NCBI GenBank assembly: GCA_021203325.1
Contig: JAJQBL010000042.1
Location: 8,357-49,052 of the forward strand
DNA: 40,696 nucleotides
Source of the DNA: Clostridiales bacterium
GTDB lineage: Bacteria > Bacillota > Clostridia > Oscillospirales > Oscillospiraceae
Reading direction: 5' to 3'
Shown here piece by piece: positions 27,714 through 35,835 of the stretch (position 1 is its first letter; each line of letters starts with the position of its first letter). The notes beneath the pieces were generated by a model. The model was not told the DNA's origin and did no database searches. It saw nothing but the letters and a program-made list of their open reading frames with translations. The position numbers and the translations under genes were made by a program.

Positions 27714-27899
27714 TTACGCACGGGTAACTTTCCCGGAACGGAGGCATCTGGAGCAGACATATACGTGAGTGGGAGTGCCCCCCACGATAGCCTTGACGCG
27801 CTTCACGTTGGGCTTCCAGGTGCGGTTGGAGCGACGATGGGAGTGAGAAACCTGAATCCCAAAGGTGACGCCTTTCCCACAAAAATCGCACTTTGCCAT
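27714..27899 (-). CDS. rpmB: 50S ribosomal protein L28
   Basis: 'MAKCDFCGKGVTFGIQVSHSHRRSNRTWKPNVKRVKAIVGGTPTHVYVCSRCLRSGKVTRA'. Confidence 0.97.
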   Translation of the reverse strand: MAKCDFCGKGVTFGIQVSHSHRRSNRTWKPNVKRVKAIVGGTPTHVYVCSRCLRSGKVTRA

Positions 27900-28091
27900 T
27901 TTGCTGACCTCCTTCTCATTCACAATCACTGCTCACGCAAGCGATCAATCTTATGAAACAGCATTGATTATAATACCAGATGGAACGGATAAAATCAACC
28001 CCTTTCCCGGAATTTTTTAAAAAATTTTGCATCGTCCCCCGAAGGGGCCGGTCTCCGGGACAGAGGGCGGCGGCTTCCGGGAAACCGCCCG

Positions 28092-28120
28092 TTGACATCC
28101 ACGCGAAAAACAAATATAAT
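28092..28120 (+). promoter_or_regulatory. Perfect-consensus promoter upstream of the GHKL sensor kinase
   Basis: TTGACA-17-TATAAT. Confidence 0.85.
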
Positions 28121-28204
28121 TCTAACGGACGATTCTGTCTGTCCGCCGTCGGCGGAGGCAGCTTTTGCGGCGGCTGACGGATGATTTGAGAGGGGTGAAT
28201 CAGT

Positions 28205-29464
28205 ATGGATATGGCGCTGCCCCGTTATGTGCTGCAGTTCATGGCCATCATCGTGCTGCTGACCCGGCACTGCAAAAAGGGGGAGCAGAAGTGGTGGCAG
28301 TGGCTGGCGGTCAGCGCGGTGGGCCTGGGGATGGGCATCTTCTTTAACAGTTATCTCGGAGACGCCGCCATCGGCTTCTATCTGCTGACGGTTTACCTCC
28401 TCCTGGCCTACTGGCGTGTGCTGAAGCTGTCCTTTGCGGAATACATCTTCTACTATTCGGCGGGGATGCTGATCCAGGACGCGGTATTCAACGCCTATGT
28501 GATTTTTTATTACCTGTTCGCCCTGGAGGCGGCCGGGTGGTGGAACAACGCCGTGTACCTTGCCGTGTTCGCCGCCCTGTACGCCGGGGTATACCGCTTT
28601 CTCAACTGGTGGCGCAGCCGGGAGGGGGAATTGCGGATTCAGACCAACGTGACGGTGCTGTCCATTCTGATTTTCCTGATCAACCAGATGAGCCAGATCT
28701 TCATTGTTGTGGACGAGACCTATGACTGGTCCAATCTGGAGCTGCGGCTGTACAGCCTTCTGGTTTGCGTGCTGGCGCTGAGCATTCAGTTCGGGCTGTT
28801 TCGCAGCAATCAGCTCCAGCGGGACAATGAGGCCATCCGGCTGATTCTCCACAACGAACGGAAGCAGCACGCCCTCACCGCGGAGACGGTGGAACTGATC
28901 AACCTGAAATGCCACGACCTGAAACAGCAGATCGCGGCGGTCCGCCGCGCAACCGCCGCTTCGGAGCAGGAGCAGGAGCTGCTGCGGGTGGAAGAGGCCA
29001 TCGGCTTCTATGACAGTATGCTGAAAACCGGCAGCGATGGGCTGGACACCATTCTGGGGGAAAAGCGCCTGATTTGCGAGAAGGCGCAGATTCGCCTGAA
29101 GTTTATGGGGGACGGCAGCGCCCTGAACGTCATGCGGGATGTGGACCTTTACACGCTGGTCGGCAACGCCCTGGACAACGCCATAGAATGTGTCCGGGCC
29201 ATCGACGATGTGGAAAAGCGGGTCATCCTGTTTGAGGTGAAGCGCAGGGCCGGCCTGGCCGTGATTCACATGGAGAATTGCTGCGAAACGCCCCTGCGTT
29301 TCCGCAACGGTCTGCCGGAGACCACCAGGGGCGACCGGCGGTATCACGGCTACGGCATGAAGAGTATGCAGTTCATCGCGGCGCAGTACGGCGGGACGCT
29401 GCTGGCCTGCCAGAAGGATGCCCGCTTTGTGCTGAACATCACCATTCCCCTTGCGCCGTCCTGA
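28205..29464 (+). CDS. Polytopic membrane sensor kinase with GHKL ATPase domain (AgrC/ComD-like), orphan
   Basis: Several N-terminal TM helices; 'LINLKCHDLKQQI' H-box-like; 'VDLYTLVGNALDNAIECV' N-box; 'YHGYGMKSMQFIAAQYGGTL' G-box; no response regulator in window. Confidence 0.88.
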   Translation: MDMALPRYVLQFMAIIVLLTRHCKKGEQKWWQWLAVSAVGLGMGIFFNSYLGDAAIGFYLLTVYLLLAYWRVLKLSFAEYIFYYSAGMLIQDAVFNAYVIFYYLFALEAAGWWNNAVYLAVFAALYAGVYRFLNWWRSREGELRIQTNVTVLSILIFLINQMSQIFIVVDETYDWSNLELRLYSLLVCVLALSIQFGLFRSNQLQRDNEAIRLILHNERKQHALTAETVELINLKCHDLKQQIAAVRRATAASEQEQELLRVEEAIGFYDSMLKTGSDGLDTILGEKRLICEKAQIRLKFMGDGSALNVMRDVDLYTLVGNALDNAIECVRAIDDVEKRVILFEVKRRAGLAVIHMENCCETPLRFRNGLPETTRGDRRYHGYGMKSMQFIAAQYGGTLLACQKDARFVLNITIPLAPS

Positions 29465-29479
29465 CCCAGGGGCAGACCA

Positions 29480-29510
29480 TCCCCCCGCCGTCCCTGAGGA
29501 CAGCGGGGGA
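29480..29510. terminator. Intrinsic terminator between sensor kinase and scfB
   Basis: CCCCCGC-cgtccctgaggaca-GCGGGGG. Confidence 0.7.
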
Positions 29511-29535
29511 TTCCATTTGACCGGCAAATCCTGTC

Positions 29536-30912
29536 TCAGTTTTCCGTGCTTTCTTCCTGGTCCATGCCCCGGCGCACCGCCTGGATGGCGATGGCACACT
29601 CCAGCCGCTTGCGCTCCAGCTCGCAGGCCACCTTGCTGGGCTTCATGATGTCGCCGTTCACATTGTAATTGCAGGCGGAGCAGCCGCCGGAGCAGTAGAA
29701 CTTGGCCCAGCAGTTCCGGCAGTCCTCCTTGGTGTAGATGTTCACCCCGGCAAACCGCCCGGCCACCTCCCGGTCAAAGGTGCCCTCGTACAGGTTGCCG
29801 ATTTTGAAATCCGGGTCGCCCACAAACTGATGGCAGGGGTAGATGTCCCCCTCCGGGGTGATGGCCACATATTCGTTGCCTGCGCCGCAGCCCCGCATCC
29901 GCTTGATGACGCAGGGGCCCTGGGACAGATCCACATTGAAATGGAAGAAGTTCACCTCCGGCCGGTCCACCAAGGCCGCCGCCAGCTTCTCATACTCCGC
30001 GCAGGCGGCGGGCACCTCCGCCTCCGTGATGGCGTAGGGGTCCCCCGGCTTGCCCACGCAGGGCTCCACCGAGACGTTGCGGAACCCCAGGTCGTCGGTG
30101 ATGTGCAGCACGTCGGCGGCAAAGTCCAGATTCTCCCGGGTGTAGGTGCCCCGGACGTAATACTCCTTGTCCCCCCGGTCCGCCACCAGCGCCTGGAATT
30201 TGGGCAGGATGGCGTCATAGCTGCCGGAGCCGTCCACCTGGACCCGCATACGGTCGTTGACCTCTTTCCGGCCGTCCAGGGACAGGACGCAGTTCTTCAT
30301 CTCCTGATTGAAATAGGCTGTGTTCTCCTCATTCAGCAGCATCCCGTTGGTGGTCATGGTAAAGCGGAAGTGCTTGTCATGGGTCTTTTCGAGCTCACGG
30401 GCGTACTCCACCGTTTTTTTGCAGGTGTCCAGGGCCATCATCGGCTCCCCGCCGAAGAAGTCCACCTCGATGTTCCGGCGGCTGCCGGACTTTTCCACCA
30501 CGAAGTCAATGGCCCGCTTCGCCGTCTCAAAGCTCATCAGCTTCCGTCCGGTGCCGTAGCCCCCCTGGGAGGCGAAGCAGTACTTGCACCGGAGGTTGCA
30601 CTCATGGGCCACGTTCAGGCACAGGGCCTTGATGGGGGTGTTCTTCACCACCGCCCAGGACGGGTCGATGTACGTCTCGTCCTGATAGAGGAGGCCCTGC
30701 TCTTTCAGCTCCTTCAGCTCGGCCCAGCACTCCCGCACCTCTTCCTCCGTGTAGGCGGGGAGGCCGGCGCACAGGGCGGCCACATCGTCGCAGAACTGCG
30801 TCTCCCCCATGGCCTGCAGCACATCATAGCTCATCCGGTCCAGCACATGGACCGCGCCGCTGGCCACATCCAGGGCGATATAGCAGCCCAGCGTCTGAAA
30901 TGTATGAATCAT
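29536..30912 (-). CDS. scfB: SCIFF peptide radical SAM maturase (thioether bond-forming, SPASM)
   Basis: 'CLNVAHECNLRCKYCFASQGGYG', 'VDFFGGEPMMA', 'CGAGNEYVAITPEGDIYPCHQFVG', 'CRNCWAKFYCSGGCSACNYN'; cognate precursor encoded upstream. Confidence 0.93.
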   Translation of the reverse strand: MIHTFQTLGCYIALDVASGAVHVLDRMSYDVLQAMGETQFCDDVAALCAGLPAYTEEEVRECWAELKELKEQGLLYQDETYIDPSWAVVKNTPIKALCLNVAHECNLRCKYCFASQGGYGTGRKLMSFETAKRAIDFVVEKSGSRRNIEVDFFGGEPMMALDTCKKTVEYARELEKTHDKHFRFTMTTNGMLLNEENTAYFNQEMKNCVLSLDGRKEVNDRMRVQVDGSGSYDAILPKFQALVADRGDKEYYVRGTYTRENLDFAADVLHITDDLGFRNVSVEPCVGKPGDPYAITEAEVPAACAEYEKLAAALVDRPEVNFFHFNVDLSQGPCVIKRMRGCGAGNEYVAITPEGDIYPCHQFVGDPDFKIGNLYEGTFDREVAGRFAGVNIYTKEDCRNCWAKFYCSGGCSACNYNVNGDIMKPSKVACELERKRLECAIAIQAVRRGMDQEESTEN

Positions 30913-30973
30913 CCTTTGTATTCCTCTCTATTCACCTGAAAACAGGGGATATGAACGCCCTGACGGGCAAAAG

Positions 30974-31003
30974 AAAACTCCCTGCCGCAGCAACGGGAGT
31001 TTT
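30974..31003. terminator. Hairpin/terminator between scfA and scfB
   Basis: AAAACTCCC-TGCCGCAGCAAC-GGGAGTTTT. Confidence 0.7.
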
Positions 31004-31016
31004 CCGGCTAAGCCTT

Positions 31017-31176
31017 GGGAACCTTTGAATAAATGAACAAGAGCGAATTGCGAGGAAATTTTTGTCAGAAAAAGGCGCAAAGGCGCAGGAATCCTGACGG
31101 ATTTCAAGACTTTGCAACGCATTTATGGCGAAAATTTACCGCAAGGCGCCGCAGTTGCATTTATTCAGAGGTTCCC
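31017..31176 (+). repeat. Copy C of ~160-bp TIR/hairpin repeat (MITE-like), between scfA and scfB
   Basis: GGGAACCTTTGAATAAATG ... CATTTATTCAGAGGTTCCC. Confidence 0.92.
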
Positions 31177-31188
31177 CTGGGATGTGGC

Positions 31189-31329
31189 TTACTTCTGCTC
31201 ACACTGCTGGTTGGCAACGGTGCAGGAAGTCTTGCAGGCAGACTGGCAGGAAGTCTGGCACTCGCCGCAGCCGCCGTGGGCAGCGCTGTTTTTCAGGGTG
31301 GCACCATTCAGCGTCCGGATATGCTTCAT
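31189..31329 (-). CDS. scfA: SCIFF (six-cysteines-in-forty-five) ribosomal peptide precursor, 46 aa
   Basis: Translated by hand: MKHIRTLNGATLKNSAAHGGCGECQTSCQSACKTSCTVANQQCEQK*; exactly six Cys; RBS gaggagggaatt; upstream of scfB. Too short for the supplied ORF track. Confidence 0.95.
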   Translation of the reverse strand: MKHIRTLNGATLKNSAAHGGCGECQTSCQSACKTSCTVANQQCEQK

Positions 31330-31445
31330 GTTAATTCCCTCCTCGTCATAGGTCTTTCTGTCATTCTACCATATTCCAATGGATAATGCAATTCTTTTCT
31401 GCAAAATTTCAGTCGTTCTTTCCAACATTATTTTAACGATTCTAC

Positions 31446-31474
31446 TTGACAAAACAACGAAAAGCGTTTAAAAT
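31446..31474 (+). promoter_or_regulatory. Promoter of HAD-GH3 operon
   Basis: TTGACA-17-TAAAAT. Confidence 0.75.
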
Positions 31475-31558
31475 GAAAGCAACTAAAATAAAAGGCGAGT
31501 TTGTTTAACGCGTGCGAACCATTTTATTTTTGTAAGCTAACTGTAAGGAGGCAGTGCA

Positions 31559-32401
31559 ATGGGCGGCAAATTGGAAACCTTCCAAAAAAAGAAAGACTTT
31601 CTGATCTGCGTAGACTCAGACGGATGCGCCATGGACACCATGGACATCAAGCACATCCGTTGCTTTGGGCCGTGCATGGTGGAGGAATGGGGTCTCCAGG
31701 CGTGGGAGGAGCCGATCCTCACCCGCTGGAATGACATCAACCTCTACACCATGACCAGAGGCATCAACCGGTTCAAGGGGCTGGCGATGATGCTGCGGGA
31801 AATCGACAGCGCATACACCAAGATCGAGGATTTGGAGACGCTGGAGCACTGGGTCGCCACCAGTGACGAGCTTTCCAACAGCGCCATCGAAAAGGCCATC
31901 GGGGAGACGGACAGCGTTTGCCTGAAAAAGGCCCTCTCCTGGTCCAAGAGCGTCAATGAAAGCATCAACAACCTGCCCTTTGCCCTGAAAAAGCCCTTTG
32001 AGGGCGTCCGGGAGGGGCTGGCCTACGCCAATCAGCGGGCGGATGTGGTCATCGTCTCCTCCGCCAACCTTCAGGCGGTGATGGAGGAGTGGGAGCTGTA
32101 CAAGCTGCTGGACCACGTGGATCTGGTGCTGGCCCAGGACACCGGCAGCAAGGCCTTCTGCATTCAGGAGCTGCTGAAAAAGGGCTACGACCCCGCCAAG
32201 GTGCTGATGACCGGCGACGCCCCCGGCGACTATGACGCCGCCACCAAAAACGGCGTGTACTACTATCCCATCCTGGTCCGGCACGAGAAGGACTCCTGGA
32301 CGGAGTTCCGGGAGACCGCTGTGGATAAGCTGCTCAGCGGCACCTACGGCGGCGCTTATCAGGAGGAAAAGGTTGCGGCCTTCCGGACGAACCTCTCTTG
32401 A
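31559..32401 (+). CDS. HAD-superfamily hydrolase
   Basis: 'FLICVDSDGCAMDTMDIKH' (DxD motif I), 'VVIVSSANLQAVMEEW' (motif II), 'KGYDPAKVLMTGDAPGDYDAATKNGVYYYPI' (motif III/IV). Confidence 0.82.
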   Translation: MGGKLETFQKKKDFLICVDSDGCAMDTMDIKHIRCFGPCMVEEWGLQAWEEPILTRWNDINLYTMTRGINRFKGLAMMLREIDSAYTKIEDLETLEHWVATSDELSNSAIEKAIGETDSVCLKKALSWSKSVNESINNLPFALKKPFEGVREGLAYANQRADVVIVSSANLQAVMEEWELYKLLDHVDLVLAQDTGSKAFCIQELLKKGYDPAKVLMTGDAPGDYDAATKNGVYYYPILVRHEKDSWTEFRETAVDKLLSGTYGGAYQEEKVAAFRTNLS

Positions 32402-32475
32402 CAAATCAGCTTCCATCACAACCGGATGCAAACCATACGCGTTGCGGGCAGGGCGCCCGCAGAAAGGAGCCTATT

Positions 32476-34245
32476 ATGGTCGATTTGAAAGCCAACCCCT
32501 ATTACCTCTCTGACGAAGACATCAAATGGGTGGAGGACACCATCGCCTCCATGTCCGACGAGGAAAAGGTGGGCCAGCTGTTCTTCCAGCTGACCGCCTC
32601 TCAGGATGAGGCGTACCTGAAAGAGCTGATGGAGAAATACCATCTGGGCGGCTGCCGCTACAACGGTATGCCCGGCAAGAAGGTGCAGGAGCAGAACCAC
32701 ATCCTGCAAAGCTATGCCAAGGTGCCCATTTTCATCGCCTGCAACACCGAGGCCGGCGGCGACGGCGCCTGCTCGGACGGCACCGCCATCGGCTCCGGCG
32801 TGAAGATCGGCGCCACCGGCAAGGAGGAGTATGCCTACGCCCTGGGCAAGATGTCCAACGAGGAGGCGGCGGCCATCGGCTGCAACATGGCCTTCGCCCC
32901 GGTCTGCGACATCGCCTATAACTGGGAGAACACCGAGATCATCTGCCGCGCCTTCGGCAACGACCCGGAGCGGGTGGCCAAGATGAGCGCCGCCTATGTC
33001 CAGGGCGCCCACACCATCCCCGGCTTCGCCTGCGCCGCCAAGCACTTCCCCGGCAACGGCCAGGACTTCCGGGACGCCCACCTGTCCAACAACGTCAACT
33101 ATTTCACCCCCGACAAGTGGGACGAGACCTATGGTCTGGTCTACAAGACCCTCATCGACAACGGGCTGGACGCCATTATGGCCGGCCACATCATGCTGCC
33201 GGAGTACGCCAGGGCCATCAACCCCGATTTGCAGGATGAGGACATGATGCCCGCCACCCTCAGCCCGGAGATCATGCAGGGGCTGCTGCGGGACAGACTG
33301 GGCTTCAACGGTATGGTGGTCACCGACGCCTCCCACATGGTGGGCATGACCGACCGCATGACCCGGAAGGAAATGCTGCCCCGCTGCATCAACGCCGGCT
33401 GCGATATGTTCCTGTTCTTCAACGACCCGGATGAGGACTTCGGCACCATGCTGGCCGCCTATCAGGACGGCACCATCAGCGAGGCGCGGATGACCGAGGC
33501 CCTGACCCGTATTCTGGGCCTGAAGGCCCATCTGGGGATGCACAAAAAGACAGTGGACGAACTGGTTCCCTCTCTGGCGATGGTGGAGGCCACCCTGGGC
33601 AAGGCGGAGTACAAGGCCATGCACAAGGCCATCAGTGAGGACGCCATCACCCTGGTGAAGTACAAGGACAAGGACGTGCTGCCCATCACGCCGGAGCGCT
33701 ACAAGCGCATCATGATCGTCCACATCAAGGCGGCGGAGGGCGGCATGAGCGTCCTGATGAAGCTGCTGGGTGCGCCTCCCAAAAAGAGCGCCGCCGAGGT
33801 GCTGCGGGACAAGCTCATCGAGAAGGGCTTCGACGCCTTTATCTATGAAAGCCCCATCGACAAGATCAAGAAGCAGATCGAGGCAGGAGAGCAGCCCAGC
33901 CTGAACATTTACTTTGCAGGCAAGAACGCCATTGCCGACTTTGTCAGCGGCCAGGACCTGATTATCTCCCTCTGCGACGTGTCCAGCGGGCGGCCGGTGT
34001 TCGGCCTGTCCAAGGGCGGCGGCGAGATCCCCTGGTATGTGTTCGAGCTGCCGGTAGTGGCCGTGGGCTGCGGCCAGCCCACCATGCTGGCGGACATCCC
34101 CCAGGCCCGCACCTATATCAACACCTACGACGCCAGCAGCGACACCTTCGACGCCCTCATCGACGACCTGATGACCGGGCCGGAGGCCTTCAAGGGCAGC
34201 GACCCCATCGACAGCTTCTGCGGGCTGTTTGACGCGCGGCTGTAA
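32476..34245 (+). CDS. Glycoside hydrolase family 3 protein (NagZ-like beta-N-acetylhexosaminidase type)
   Basis: 'CAAKHFPGNGQDFRDAHLS' (KHFPGxGxxxxDxH loop) and 'GFNGMVVTDASHMVGM' (catalytic Asp region). Confidence 0.85.
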   Translation: MVDLKANPYYLSDEDIKWVEDTIASMSDEEKVGQLFFQLTASQDEAYLKELMEKYHLGGCRYNGMPGKKVQEQNHILQSYAKVPIFIACNTEAGGDGACSDGTAIGSGVKIGATGKEEYAYALGKMSNEEAAAIGCNMAFAPVCDIAYNWENTEIICRAFGNDPERVAKMSAAYVQGAHTIPGFACAAKHFPGNGQDFRDAHLSNNVNYFTPDKWDETYGLVYKTLIDNGLDAIMAGHIMLPEYARAINPDLQDEDMMPATLSPEIMQGLLRDRLGFNGMVVTDASHMVGMTDRMTRKEMLPRCINAGCDMFLFFNDPDEDFGTMLAAYQDGTISEARMTEALTRILGLKAHLGMHKKTVDELVPSLAMVEATLGKAEYKAMHKAISEDAITLVKYKDKDVLPITPERYKRIMIVHIKAAEGGMSVLMKLLGAPPKKSAAEVLRDKLIEKGFDAFIYESPIDKIKKQIEAGEQPSLNIYFAGKNAIADFVSGQDLIISLCDVSSGRPVFGLSKGGGEIPWYVFELPVVAVGCGQPTMLADIPQARTYINTYDASSDTFDALIDDLMTGPEAFKGSDPIDSFCGLFDARL

Positions 34246-34292
34246 ACCTGCGGCGGATTTGTCCGCAGCATCCCTGACCAACCTATAAAACG

Positions 34293-34331
34293 TGCCCCTC
34301 ACAGCGCGGCAAAGCCGCGCTGTGAGGGGCG
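34293..34331. terminator. Bidirectional intrinsic terminator
   Basis: GCCCCTCACAGCGCGGC-AAA-GCCGCGCTGTGAGGGGC, 17-bp perfect stem. Confidence 0.92.
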
Positions 34332-34344
34332 TTTCGTTTTCCTG

Positions 34345-35823
34345 TCACAGGATGATGCAGATCAGCCCGCCGCTGCCCTCGTTGATGATGCGCTCCAGCG
34401 TCTCCCGCAGCTTGCTGCGGGCGTCCTCCGGCATCCGCATGAGCTTGCCCTGCAGGTCCTCGTTCACCAGCTCGTGAAAGCTCTTGCCGAAGATGTTGGA
34501 CTCCCAAATCTTCCGGGTGTCCCCCTCGAACTCGGACAGGAGGTAGTTGATCATCTCCTCCGACTGCTTCTCGCTGCCCACGATGGGGGAGATCACCGTC
34601 TCAATATCCGCCCGCAGCATATGGATGGAGGGGGCGCTGGCCTTCAGCTTCACCCCGTAGCGCCCGCCCTGGCGGACGATCTCCGGCTCCTCCAGGCTCA
34701 GCTCGTCAATGGTGGGGATGACGATGCCGTAACCGTTCTCCCGCACGTCGGCCAGTGCCTGGGAAACCTTGTCGTACTCCGCCTTCACCGCCGCCAGCTG
34801 GGTCAGCAGGTCCAGGAGGTCGCCGTCGTCCCCGATGGTGAAGCCGGACTGCTGGCTCAGGGTGGCGTAGAACAGGCTCCGGGGCACGGAAATCTGCACC
34901 TGCACCACGCCGGTGCCCAGATTCAGCTGGGTCAGGCTGGCGCTGCTGACGGAGGGACAGCTCTCCAGGGCGCTGACTGCCCCCTGCACGCTGCTGATGC
35001 GCCGAAGGGCGGCCCCCTGCTGGCGGATGGCGGTATAAAACTCCTCCTTGATGGGGTGGCTCACCGGCAGGGCGTCCACCCAGGGGGGCAGGAACAGGTC
35101 CATCTCCCGCAGGGGAAACTCATACAGCACCGCCCGGATGATGTTGGTGATGTCCCGCTCCTCCAGCATCAGGCAGTTCACCGCGAGGCAGGCCACTCCG
35201 TACCGGCTCTCAATGTCCGCCCGGATGGACTCCGCCCGGGGGGAGGTGGGCTCGTCGCTGTTTAAGAGCACCAGGAAGGGCTTTCCCAGCTCCTGCAGCT
35301 CCCGGATGGCCCGCTCCTCCGGCTCCAGGTAGTCCTCCCGGGGAATCTCGGTGATGGTGCCGTCGGTGGTCACCACAATGCCGATGGTGGAGTGCTCCGC
35401 AATAACCTTGCGGGTGCCGATCTCCGCCGCCTCGGTCATGGGAATCTCGTGGTCGTACCAGGGGGTGGTGACCATCCGGGGCTGGTCGTCCTCCATCTGC
35501 CCCGCCGCCCCGTTCACCAGGTAGCCCACGCTGTCGATGAGCCGGACGGAGAAGTGGACGCCTCCCTCCAGCTCCAGCACAGCCGTCTCCTCCGGGATGA
35601 ACTTGGGCTCCACCGTCATCACCGTCCGGCCGGAGCCGCTCTGGGGCAGCTCGTCCCTGGCCCGCTCCCGGCGGTACACGTTGTCGATGTTGGGAATCAC
35701 CAGCGTCTCCATAAACCGCTTGATGAAGGTGGATTTCCCCGTCCGCACCGGCCCCACCACGCCGATGTAAATGTCGCCGTCGGTGCGCCGGGCGATGTCC
35801 TCATACAGCCTTTCCGTTTCCAT
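34345..35823 (-). CDS. spoIVA: Stage IV sporulation protein A (coat basement ATPase)
   Basis: 'IYIGVVGPVRTGKSTFIKRFMETLVIPNI', 'RARDELPQSGSGRTVMTVEPKFIPEE', 'IDSVGYLVNGA', C-term 'GLICIIL'. Confidence 0.97.
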   Translation of the reverse strand: METERLYEDIARRTDGDIYIGVVGPVRTGKSTFIKRFMETLVIPNIDNVYRRERARDELPQSGSGRTVMTVEPKFIPEETAVLELEGGVHFSVRLIDSVGYLVNGAAGQMEDDQPRMVTTPWYDHEIPMTEAAEIGTRKVIAEHSTIGIVVTTDGTITEIPREDYLEPEERAIRELQELGKPFLVLLNSDEPTSPRAESIRADIESRYGVACLAVNCLMLEERDITNIIRAVLYEFPLREMDLFLPPWVDALPVSHPIKEEFYTAIRQQGAALRRISSVQGAVSALESCPSVSSASLTQLNLGTGVVQVQISVPRSLFYATLSQQSGFTIGDDGDLLDLLTQLAAVKAEYDKVSQALADVRENGYGIVIPTIDELSLEEPEIVRQGGRYGVKLKASAPSIHMLRADIETVISPIVGSEKQSEEMINYLLSEFEGDTRKIWESNIFGKSFHELVNEDLQGKLMRMPEDARSKLRETLERIINEGSGGLICIIL

Positions 35824-35835
35824 ACTGCCCCTCCT

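Noticed and set aside
27980-28177. 65-aa ORF upstream of the sensor kinase as a possible signal peptide gene
   Set aside because: It spans the perfect-consensus promoter and has no RBS; unlikely to be translated.
30928-31386. Short ORFs such as [18 protein letters not shown]... and MNKSELRGNFCQKKAQRRRN...
   Set aside because: They are translations of the ~160-bp repeat (same peptides arise from copies A and B), not genes.
32416-34302. 628-aa minus-strand ORF
   Set aside because: Antisense to the GH3 gene, which has clear motifs.
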